Positions 1-7,259 of a stretch of DNA of 64,000 nt are shown here, piece after piece (position 1 is the stretch's first letter; the number at the start of each line of letters is the position of its first letter). The stretch is from Telmatospirillum sp. (GTDB lineage Bacteria; Pseudomonadota; Alphaproteobacteria; Rhodospirillales; Magnetospirillaceae): assembly GCA_031291415.1 (NCBI GenBank), contig JARLJB010000158.1, forward strand, positions 1 through 64,000, read 5' to 3'. The position numbers and the translations under genes are program-made. The notes under the pieces are model-generated. The model was not told where the DNA came from, did not search any database, and worked only from the letters and a program-made list of their open reading frames with translations.

Positions 1-1
1 C

Positions 2-376
2 CGGTTGGCCGAATGTCTGAAAGCGGCCGACGATCTGGCGGCGCACGGCCTGTCGACGACGGTGGCCGACGCCCGCTTCTCCAAGCCGCTGGACGAGGAT
101 CTGATCCGCCGGCTGGCCCTGAACCATGCGGTTCTGATCATCGTCGAGGATGGGGCGATCGGTGGCTTCTCAAGCCACGTCCTGCACTTCCTGGCCCATG
201 CCGGGCTTTTGGAAACCGGCCTCAAGGTACGTCCGATGGTGCTGCCCGACAGCTTCCTCGACCATGACAGTCCGCAGGTTCAATATGAAAAGGCGGGCCT
301 GACCGCCCATCACATCGTTGCTCAGGTCCTGGCCGCCATGGGGCAGGCCGATCGACAGGCACCGGCCCGGGCTTAA
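2..376 (+). CDS. dxs: 1-deoxy-D-xylulose-5-phosphate synthase, C-terminal fragment
   Basis: This is the last 124 codons of a gene that enters from the left edge, so the start is outside the window. The translation matches the C-terminal transketolase domain of Dxs, including the [13 protein letters not shown] stretch and the closing [11 protein letters not shown] region. Dxs condenses pyruvate and glyceraldehyde 3-phosphate with thiamine diphosphate, the first step of the MEP isoprenoid pathway in the cytoplasm. The thiamine-binding N-terminal part cannot be seen. The next gene lies on the opposite strand, so this is probably the end of its transcription unit. Confidence 0.9.
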   Translation, partial: RLAECLKAADDLAAHGLSTTVADARFSKPLDEDLIRRLALNHAVLIIVEDGAIGGFSSHVLHFLAHAGLLETGLKVRPMVLPDSFLDHDSPQVQYEKAGLTAHHIVAQVLAAMGQADRQAPARA

Positions 377-498
377 GAATCTGGGCGCCACGTTTATGGC
401 TGAAATCTAGCGCTTGGCGCTCTGGCGAGTGGGACGGGCTCAGGCGCCGCTTGGGCTTTTCGCCTGGTCCGGCTCTATCTCAATAAAGTCATCGCGCT

Positions 499-1578
499 CT
501 AACATCTGCGGAATCGGTGCACGCCTTTAGCATCGGTTTCGCGGATGATTTGCCCCTCCGCCGCCAAATAGTGGAGATGGGCGAGACTTTCACCGATCGC
601 GAAAAATACTTGGTGACTGTCCAATGGCCGGCGAAACATGATGGCTTGGAGATCAAAAGCGGTCATTGGCTGGGCACAAGCCTCCAAAGTTTCATCCAAC
701 CGATCGCGGTGGTGGGCCAGCAAAGCGTCGATGCGCTCATGCAGGCCGACGAACGGCCGGCCGTGCGATGGCAAAACCAGACAATCGCCCGGCAGCTCCC
801 GAAAGCGTTTCAACGATTCCAGGAATTGCCGCAGGGGATCGGCCTCTGGCTCGCTCGGCCAGACACTGACGTTCGGACTGATGGACGGAAGAATCTGATC
901 ACTGGAAATCAGGACATTCAGATCCTCGCACCAAAGACAGGCCAATTCCGGCGCATGTCCTTCACCGACCATCACGCGCCAGCGCCGTCCTCCCATATCC
1001 AGCAGGGAACCGTCGCGAAGGCGCCGACAGTGCGTCGGAACGTGCTTGATACGCGCCCCGTAGGCATTGCCGCGTTCGGTGACGATTGCCAGCAGATCCT
1101 CGCCGAACCCCGTCCCTTGGTAGAAGCGCCGGGATGCCTCGACAAAACTTTCACTGGTATCGAGGCTGAGCATGCGGCCATAAAGCCACTCGGCTTGCGT
1201 CGCCTCCATGACAATCCCGAACTGTCTTTCGAGCCAGGATGCCAATCCCATGTGGTCCGGATGGAAATGCGTGACAACCAGGCGCGACAGCGGCCGACCG
1301 CCCATCGGACCGGCAAAGACGCCCTGCCAAAGCCGACGGCTCTCCTGATCCGGCACGCCGGTGTCAACCACGGCCCAACCGGCCCCATCCTCTATCAACC
1401 AAAGATTGATGTGATTGAGAGCGAAAGGCAGCGGCATGCGCAGCCAAAGAATACCGGGCGCAACCCTGATCGTGTGTCCGGGAAGCGGTGGATGGACAAT
1501 GGGATAATCCAAGAAGAAACCCTTTCGCGGCTGACAACGCCAAACGCATCCCCAATCAGCCTGGATGCGGCCGCCCAA
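499..1578 (-). CDS. MBL-fold metallo-hydrolase
   Basis: A metallo-beta-lactamase-fold hydrolase of about 359 residues. The metal-binding HFHPDH motif is at residues 104-109, with further candidate ligands in GEGHAPE and LPSHGRPF. The C-terminal ~90 residues look like the winged-helix tail seen in the glyoxalase II/LACTB2-like branch. The substrate cannot be inferred. The start is uncertain: the longest frame opens with TTG at 1578, and another TTG at 1512 has an AAAGGG just upstream. Conserved homology begins near residue 25, so the shorter form is possible. It stands alone between convergent dxs and the next gene. Confidence 0.8.
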   Translation of the reverse strand: MGGRIQADWGCVWRCQPRKGFFLDYPIVHPPLPGHTIRVAPGILWLRMPLPFALNHINLWLIEDGAGWAVVDTGVPDQESRRLWQGVFAGPMGGRPLSRLVVTHFHPDHMGLASWLERQFGIVMEATQAEWLYGRMLSLDTSESFVEASRRFYQGTGFGEDLLAIVTERGNAYGARIKHVPTHCRRLRDGSLLDMGGRRWRVMVGEGHAPELACLWCEDLNVLISSDQILPSISPNVSVWPSEPEADPLRQFLESLKRFRELPGDCLVLPSHGRPFVGLHERIDALLAHHRDRLDETLEACAQPMTAFDLQAIMFRRPLDSHQVFFAIGESLAHLHYLAAEGQIIRETDAKGVHRFRRC

Positions 1579-1812
1579 CTCTATTCAGATCGAAAGGCCG
1601 GCCCACTCCCCGACGTTTCCTAAAAGCTGAGCCCGCCCCTTTTTCTCTCGATAAGAGCAGTGACGCAAACGAAAGAGTTATTTTGATACACCACCCTCTT
1701 CCAACAAGGGGGAGGGATCACACTATTTTGTTTTTCCGCTGTTTTTTCTCGAACCCGTTGACATCCATGTGACGCCGTCCTGCTTCGGCGGGCGATTCAG
1801 ACGTCAACCGCC

Positions 1813-1842
1813 GGCCCCGCACCGGCGATCGGGAGCGGGGCC
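1813..1842 (-). terminator. Possible hairpin downstream of the cytidylate-kinase-like gene
   Basis: GGCCCCGC at 1813-1820 pairs perfectly with GCGGGGCC at 1835-1842 across a 14-nt loop. It lies 35-64 nt past the stop codon of the minus-strand gene that ends at 1877. There is no clear U-tract on that strand, so termination is only a guess. The rest of the gap up to 1578 shows no gene. Confidence 0.3.
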
Positions 1843-1876
1843 CCGCAACATCATTGGCAGATTTCACCGAAACAGT

Positions 1877-2566
1877 TCAAACAACAGCCCGGTCGGGAAC
1901 CTTCTGTCCAACCATTTTCAACGCGTCGACCAGCATATCGACCACCTTTTTGCGGTCTGCAATGTGATCGGTATTGATCATCAGATCAAAGGTTCGGGGA
2001 TCGTTCGAACGCTCCTGGAAATGATCCCATACAAATTTCCCGCGATTGTGATTGACCTCTTCGATCCGTTTGCGCGCCGTGTCGAGATCGATTCCCTCGG
2101 CACTGGCCAGGCGCTTGGCGCAAATCTCCAAAGATCCGGTGACCCGCACCCTGAGCGCTCCACTATTGGCCAAAATCAGATGAGCGGCACGCCCGACGAT
2201 GACTCCACCGCTACGGCCAAGACTGACGACAACATTGATGAGGTGGCGTTTGTAATGATCGGCGCTGAGATTTTGCCCCGTCATCAAGGAATAAAGCCAC
2301 ATATCCCTGAGCTTGCCGGCACCGACATCAAGGGCGCGCATGGTCTCGGGTTCGGCGTTGAGCCGCTGGGCGATGCGTTCGACGATAACCCGGTCGTAGA
2401 CCTCGACACCCAGGTGCGCGGCCAATAACGCGGCAATCTCGTCGCCGCCGCTTCCGCAGTCGCGGGAAATACAGACGACGGGGCGCGCAGGAGCAACTGG
2501 CAATTCCTCCCCCACGGTATTCATAGCGGTCATGATGGCCTGGATTGCTTTCTGGACGTCGGGCAT
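1877..2566 (-). CDS. Cytidylate-kinase-like P-loop protein
   Basis: A 229-residue protein of the cytidylate kinase-like family, distinct from housekeeping Cmk. A P-loop variant, SRDCGSGGDEIA, is near residues 34-45. Downstream are a VVSLGRSGGVIVGRAAH segment and the Arg-rich lid-like AKRLASAEG region, as expected for this nucleoside-monophosphate-kinase fold. The real substrate is unknown; members are often annotated only by fold. The start is firm: AAAGGAGG lies eight bases before the ATG. It is unlinked to nucleotide genes here and is followed by a stand-alone MBL hydrolase on the same strand. Confidence 0.75.
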   Translation of the reverse strand: MPDVQKAIQAIMTAMNTVGEELPVAPARPVVCISRDCGSGGDEIAALLAAHLGVEVYDRVIVERIAQRLNAEPETMRALDVGAGKLRDMWLYSLMTGQNLSADHYKRHLINVVVSLGRSGGVIVGRAAHLILANSGALRVRVTGSLEICAKRLASAEGIDLDTARKRIEEVNHNRGKFVWDHFQERSNDPRTFDLMINTDHIADRKKVVDMLVDALKMVGQKVPDRAVV

Positions 2567-2731
2567 GGCGGCCCTCCTTTGGTCATGGCAATCTGGTTAT
2601 CTCAAGATAGCATGACAGGTCGCACCTCGCCATTCCCCGCCTTTCGGGGGAACAACTTTTCAGAAAGCGGAAAAGCATGACTAGATGCGCAATCGCATCA
2701 CGCTCTAATCCCGGACAAGACAGCCGTCGAC

Positions 2732-3460
2732 TTAACCGAACATCTTGTCGATGTCGGCCTGACTGACGCCCTGGTTTTCGAGTTGCGGACCGTTGAGCAG
2801 CTTTGCCTCATCGTCCTCATGCACTTCGGCCGGGCTGTCGACGTCCTCAAAAGTATCGGGCCCCCAGATCTCGATCATCTTGTTGACCCGGTCTTCGATA
2901 TATTGAAGCGTTTTCACCACTTTGGTGATGCGCTGCCCCGTGATGTCCTGAAAGTTACAAGACTCAAAAATCATCACGACAGACTCGCGAATATCCTCCG
3001 CCACATGTCCGGCGAAGCCGTCTATCGCCTGAGCCTGCAATTGCCCGGCCAGAGTGTCGATTTTCTCGGCCGCTTCCAAAATGCCGTTGGTGGCCCCTTC
3101 GGTCGAACTGACGATGGCATCGAGTTCGTTGGTCACGGCGATCAAACGGTCGTCATTGGCGTTCGGAGGCCGCAACGCAGCGATTTCCGCCTTCGTGTGC
3201 TGAATGGCCAAAGACAAGGCGCGAACCTCGTTCTTCAGCATATTGACCTCGGCCCGGCTCCGCTCTTCTTCGGCGGTTTCGGTGATGGGCTCCACCACCT
3301 CGTCGGCAACGGCGGCCAGCTTAAGGTTCCGGATGTCCTCCCGCAGACCATTGATCGCGGCCAGAACATCGCTGGCATCACCCACTGATGCCACAGGCGC
3401 CGACGCCCCGGCAGCCTTCAGCATTTGCAGTTCCGCCGTAAACAGCTTCTTCTCAGCCAC
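2732..3460 (-). CDS. cheZ: Chemotaxis protein CheZ (CheY-P phosphatase)
   Basis: A 242-residue, mostly helical protein of the CheZ family, which dephosphorylates CheY-P to end the flagellar switching signal. Evidence is the active-site helix motif FESCNFQDITGQR near residues 164-176, including the catalytic Asp/Gln pair (FQDITGQ). The short acidic tail ends in QADIDKMFG, matching the CheY-binding tail of CheZ. The central region (residues ~70-150) has long heptad-like helices. The start is GTG at 3460 with a GAGGTGA ribosome binding site. There are no other che genes nearby, so it is an orphan in this window. Confidence 0.88.
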   Translation of the reverse strand: MAEKKLFTAELQMLKAAGASAPVASVGDASDVLAAINGLREDIRNLKLAAVADEVVEPITETAEEERSRAEVNMLKNEVRALSLAIQHTKAEIAALRPPNANDDRLIAVTNELDAIVSSTEGATNGILEAAEKIDTLAGQLQAQAIDGFAGHVAEDIRESVVMIFESCNFQDITGQRITKVVKTLQYIEDRVNKMIEIWGPDTFEDVDSPAEVHEDDEAKLLNGPQLENQGVSQADIDKMFG

Positions 3461-3529
3461 CTTGTCGTCACCTCAATTTGCAAGGGCGATCCAGAAACGA
3501 CGCCCTTTTTCGCCAACGCAGCCGATCAC

Positions 3530-3985
3530 TCAGCCATCCAAAGCCGGAGTTATCCGGGCGATATTCGCCAGCTCTTCCACCGACAGATTCGCCCCTTCGA
3601 CCCATGGCCCGATTCGAGTGTCTTCGCCAATGATATGTTCGACAAGCCAATTTTTCAGGAATTCGAGCAATTCGTCCACAGCGGCATGATGCCCACACTC
3701 ATACTGCTGTTGCAAAGCCTGAACACGCACAGCCAAACGACGATGCAGTTCCTGGTGAAGGGAGAAATCAGGAAAGCCGCAGACCTTCATCAAACGTTCT
3801 TCTCTGGTGAAGTGGGTTACCGTGTACTCGACCAATACATTGAAGACACTTCCCACGACATCTCGCGATTGGCCTTCCTCTCGCGCTTCGAAGAGCTGAT
3901 TGAGCAGGCTGACCATGACCTGGTGATCAGAATCAATGGCCGATATACCGATGAGAAATGAGTCTTGCCATCGAATCAGGGACAT
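3530..3985 (-). CDS. Bacteriohemerythrin
   Basis: A 151-residue hemerythrin-like di-iron O2-binding protein. The iron ligands fit the family order: DSDHQ near residue 21, HFTREER around residue 60, HQELH, and HIIGED near the end. Bacteriohemerythrins store, carry or sense oxygen in the cytoplasm and are often linked to aerotaxis in spirilla, which suits the upstream-to-downstream order here (this gene, then cheZ 70 bp later). The start was set at 3985 because MSLIRWQD is the usual N-terminus; an open frame runs back to 4123 but has no family similarity there. Confidence 0.88.
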   Translation of the reverse strand: MSLIRWQDSFLIGISAIDSDHQVMVSLLNQLFEAREEGQSRDVVGSVFNVLVEYTVTHFTREERLMKVCGFPDFSLHQELHRRLAVRVQALQQQYECGHHAAVDELLEFLKNWLVEHIIGEDTRIGPWVEGANLSVEELANIARITPALDG

Positions 3986-4233
3986 CTGGAAGAAACTCCG
4001 GTGTCCGGAGGGATTTCCGCGCCGACGGAACCGCTCCTTCACACTATTCGTGTGCAGTATCACGAATTTGCTCTTCCGCAGCAATACTCTTGGTTTTTGT
4101 CGCTTCTCTGGCCATCCCCGCAAAATCGCGTCAGAATACGATCATCGGTTGTCATCTCTGCCTTGGGGATGGCGGCAAGCGGCGGGTATCGGCCGGAAGT
4201 CCGCCCGAGCCCCTACCCGCGGAGGGCGTGGCC

Positions 4234-5247
4234 ATGTCCGCAGGATTCAGGATTGCCACCTTCAATGTCGAAAGCCTGGACGACCGGCCGCAGCCGGGCC
4301 CTGACTTCACTGACCGGTTGGCGATCCTGCGTCCGCAGCTGACTCGGCTGCGCGCCGACATTCTTTGCCTGCAGGAAGTCAATTCCCGCGAGGATAGCCG
4401 ACGGGGCCCCCGACATCTCAGCGCCCTTGACCAACTGCTCGACGGCACCAGCTACGAGGACTTTTTCCGGTTCGCCAGCGTCAACCGGCAGGGCAAGCGA
4501 TTTTCCGACCGGCACAACCTCGTCATTCTCTCGCGTTGGCCGATTGCCAGGTCGCGTCAGGTTTGGCACGACTTGGTGGAGGCACCGCGACACAAGACCG
4601 TCGCCGATGGTGCGGATTTTGCCGTCGAATGGGACCGGCCTCTTCTCCACGCAGAACTCGATCTGGGATGGCCCCGCCCCCTGCATGTCATCAATCTGCA
4701 TCTCCGCGCGCCGCGGGCCGCGTTCCTGCCGGGATTGAAAGATCAGGGCGTCTGGCGATCGGTCGGTGGCTGGGCCGAAGGATTTTTCCTGGCTACCATA
4801 AAACGAACAGGACAAGCCTTGGAAGCCCGTCTCTTGGTCGATACCATCTTCGATCAGGACCCTGGCGCCCTGATCGCCGTCTGTGGAGACTTCAATGCCG
4901 GCGACGGAGAGACCCCGGTTCGTACCGTTCGGGGAGACGAAGAGGATACCGGCAACGGCCATCTGGCGATCCGCACCCTGATCCCGGCCGACCGCAGCGT
5001 GACGTCGGCGCAAAGATTCTCGGTCATCCACCATGGACGGCCACTGATGCTCGATCACATCCTTTTGTCACGCGCCTTATTGGGTTGGTATGCAGCCTGC
5101 GAGATCCACAACGAGACCCTGGGAGACGAACTTGTGTCCCCGGCCCTGGTACGGACCGCACCGGACAGCTACCATGCTCCCGTCGTCGCCACCTTCGAAC
5201 CTCCCAGTGGTCCAACCCGGACGCTCGGAATCCAGGCATCCGGATAA
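4234..5247 (+). CDS. Endonuclease/exonuclease/phosphatase (EEP) family hydrolase
   Basis: A 337-residue EEP-superfamily protein. The conserved blocks appear in order: ATFNVESL (metal/phosphate Asn), LCLQEV (metal-binding Glu), INLHLRAP (His), CGDFNAGD (catalytic Asp and Asn), LMLDHIL and SYHAPVVA (catalytic Asp-His pair). These enzymes cut phosphodiester or phosphomonoester bonds in nucleic acids, sphingomyelin or inositol phosphates; the substrate here is unknown. No signal peptide is visible with the ATG at 4234, which has GGAGG nine bases upstream. The frame is open back to 3958 but that part resembles nothing. Confidence 0.82.
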   Translation: MSAGFRIATFNVESLDDRPQPGPDFTDRLAILRPQLTRLRADILCLQEVNSREDSRRGPRHLSALDQLLDGTSYEDFFRFASVNRQGKRFSDRHNLVILSRWPIARSRQVWHDLVEAPRHKTVADGADFAVEWDRPLLHAELDLGWPRPLHVINLHLRAPRAAFLPGLKDQGVWRSVGGWAEGFFLATIKRTGQALEARLLVDTIFDQDPGALIAVCGDFNAGDGETPVRTVRGDEEDTGNGHLAIRTLIPADRSVTSAQRFSVIHHGRPLMLDHILLSRALLGWYAACEIHNETLGDELVSPALVRTAPDSYHAPVVATFEPPSGPTRTLGIQASG

Positions 5248-5310
5248 GCTGGCTCACCATCTCATTTTCCTCACCAGGCGCCCCCATTTTCAGCTTGCCA
5301 AGGATGCCTC

Positions 5311-5400
5311 ATGACCGTCCACTCCCCGATCCCATCACAGTCCGCCGCCGGCACCTTCCGCCTGGTGCCGACCGAAGCGCTCCGCCAGGCTCATCCATGA
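5311..5400 (+). CDS. Possible 29-residue leader ORF coupled to the ROK-kinase fusion gene
   Basis: An ATG at 5311 with AAGGA six bases upstream opens a 29-codon frame whose TGA (5398-5400) overlaps the ATG of the next gene in an ATGA junction. The spacing is what one expects of translational coupling, and the fusion gene has no good ribosome binding site of its own. The peptide (starts MTVHSPIPS) has no recognisable motif. It may be a chance ORF, or the fusion may start upstream at 5304 in its own frame. Confidence 0.3.
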   Translation: MTVHSPIPSQSAAGTFRLVPTEALRQAHP

Positions 5401-7199
5401 CGTGGCGTATCGGAATCGATCTCGGCGGCACCAAGACCGAAGCCCTGGTCATCGATGCCGCCGGCCGGGAGCGACTGCGCCGTCGCGTGACCTCGCCGGT
5501 CGGCGATTACCAGGCGACGATTGGTAATATTCGCAGCCTCGTCCACTCGATGGAAACGGAACTGGGAAGCCGGGCCAAAATCGGCGTCGGCATCCCCGGC
5601 ACGCTGTCGCCGGACAGCGGTCTGGTCAAAAATGCCAACTCCACTTGGCTGATCGGCCATCCTCTCTCCGAGGATCTGGCCGACGCCCTCGACCGGCCGG
5701 TCCGCATCGCCAACGACGCCGATTGTTTTGCCTTGTCGGAAGCGTCCGATGGCGCCGGCGCCGGCGCACCGGTGGTCTTCGGAGTGATTCTGGGAACCGG
5801 CGTTGGCGGCGGTGTCGTCGTAAACAGGCGCCTGTTGGCCGGTCCGAACGCCATCGCCGGAGAATGGGGACACAATCCGCTTCCCTGGGCAGCCGACACT
5901 GAGCGCCCAGGCCCACATTGCTATTGTGGCTTGTCGGGGTGCATCGAGACCTTCCTCTCCGGTCCGGCGCTGGCTCGCGACGACGGCCGCGGCTTGTCAG
6001 CCAGGGAGATTGCTGCCTTGCAAGACCCTCACACCTCTCTGTCCCTGGCCCGCTACGAACATCGACTGGCCCGCGCTCTGGCCCATGTCATCAACCTCAT
6101 CGACCCCCATGTCATCGTCCTGGGCGGTGGACTGTCGAACATCTCGCGTCTTTACGAGAACGTCCCAAGGCTATGGGGGCAATGGATCTTCTCCGACAGC
6201 ACGCAGACCAGACTATGTCCGCCCAAGCACGGGGACTCCAGCGGTGTCCGTGGAGCGGCCTGGCTCTGGCCGGAGGGAGACGACGATGCGTCGGCGATGG
6301 CTCCTGCCTCCCCGCTGGCGACCGCCCCCGATGAGGCGCTCCGGGAACCGATGCCGGAGACCATCTGGTTGGCCCGCGATCCGCCGCAAAACGATGCGCC
6401 GGCCACTCCGCTCGCGTCCCCGGACGATTCCAGCAGTGCCGATAACCTGGAAAAATTGCGAATCGACCTGCTGCTGACCCGCAAGGAAGTCGCGGCGGCA
6501 AAGGCCGAGGCGGCGCTGGCCGATGCCGCGAAATCGCGATTCCTGGCCGCCGCCAGCCATGATCTTCGCCAGCCATTTCAGGCAATGAACCTTTATCTCC
6601 AGGTTCTGGAGATGACCCCTTTGCCGCCACGGGCGCAGAAGGCGCTGGGGCTCCTGCGAACCTCAATGATGGCAGGCGAGGAGTTGTTGCAGGCGCTGCT
6701 CGACATCTCGGCCTTCGAAGCCGGAGTGGTGACATCCAATGCCAGCGTCTTCCCGGTTGCGACGATCTTGATGGAACTGGCCGAGGAGTACAGCAATCTC
6801 GCCCAGGAACACGGACTGAGTTTCCGTGTCTTCACGATCGATGCCATGGTCGAAACCGATCGCGTGCTTGCCAAGCGAATGTGCCGCAATCTCGTCCACA
6901 ACGCCTTCCGCTACACCGAGAAAGGCGGAATTCTCGTTGGCTGCCGCCGGCGGGGAGCCCGCGTTCTCGTCCAGGTCTTCGACACCGGACCAGGCATTCC
7001 CGATGACAAACTGCAAATGATCTTCGAGGACTTTTACCAGCTCGACAATCCATCGCGCGACAAGACCAAGGGACTTGGCTTGGGACTGTCGATCGTTCAG
7101 CGGACCGCCCATTTGCTGGGGCAGGACGTCTGGGTCGCGTCGCGCCTGGGACATGGTTCGGTGTTCAGCATCACGCTGCCGATCGCCCTTCCTCAATGA
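5397..7199 (+). CDS. ROK-family sugar kinase fused to a sensor histidine kinase
   Basis: A 600-residue two-part protein. Residues 1 to ~288 are a complete ROK kinase of the fructokinase/Mak type: ATP-binding DLGGTKT at the N-terminus, IPGTLSPDSGLVKNANSTW, the NDAD catalytic region, GTGVGGG, GEWGHNPL, and the zinc motif CYCGLSGC near 175-182. A Pro/Ala-rich linker (~289-350) and a coiled coil lead into a HisKA domain with phospho-acceptor His388 (ASHDLRQP). An HATPase domain follows with N box RNLVHNAF, G1 DTGPGIP and G2 GLGLGLSI. No membrane segment and no receiver domain are seen. The frame is open throughout with no stop between the parts. The likely role is sugar-state sensing coupled to phosphotransfer; the partner regulator is unknown, though a REC protein is encoded convergently 60 bp away. 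Confidence 0.85.
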   Translation: MTWRIGIDLGGTKTEALVIDAAGRERLRRRVTSPVGDYQATIGNIRSLVHSMETELGSRAKIGVGIPGTLSPDSGLVKNANSTWLIGHPLSEDLADALDRPVRIANDADCFALSEASDGAGAGAPVVFGVILGTGVGGGVVVNRRLLAGPNAIAGEWGHNPLPWAADTERPGPHCYCGLSGCIETFLSGPALARDDGRGLSAREIAALQDPHTSLSLARYEHRLARALAHVINLIDPHVIVLGGGLSNISRLYENVPRLWGQWIFSDSTQTRLCPPKHGDSSGVRGAAWLWPEGDDDASAMAPASPLATAPDEALREPMPETIWLARDPPQNDAPATPLASPDDSSSADNLEKLRIDLLLTRKEVAAAKAEAALADAAKSRFLAAASHDLRQPFQAMNLYLQVLEMTPLPPRAQKALGLLRTSMMAGEELLQALLDISAFEAGVVTSNASVFPVATILMELAEEYSNLAQEHGLSFRVFTIDAMVETDRVLAKRMCRNLVHNAFRYTEKGGILVGCRRRGARVLVQVFDTGPGIPDDKLQMIFEDFYQLDNPSRDKTKGLGLGLSIVQRTAHLLGQDVWVASRLGHGSVFSITLPIALPQ

Positions 7200-7259
7200 C
7201 CGCGTAAGGAGCTCCGGACTCCCCGCCCTTTGACAGCGGGAGGAAGGGTGAAACGACGA

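Noticed and set aside
517-1623. Long plus-strand ORF of 368 codons
   Set aside because: It is antisense to the MBL-fold gene, which has the HFHPDH motif and family-wide similarity. Long antisense frames are expected at this GC content.
3986-4123. 46-codon N-terminal extension of the bacteriohemerythrin
   Set aside because: It has no similarity to the family, and the MSLIRWQD start is canonical.
6240-6460. Frameshift or sequencing error as the explanation for the ROK-kinase fusion
   Set aside because: The frame is the same on both sides and codon use is even through the linker, so no frameshift is visible. A lost stop codon cannot be excluded and is listed as a check.
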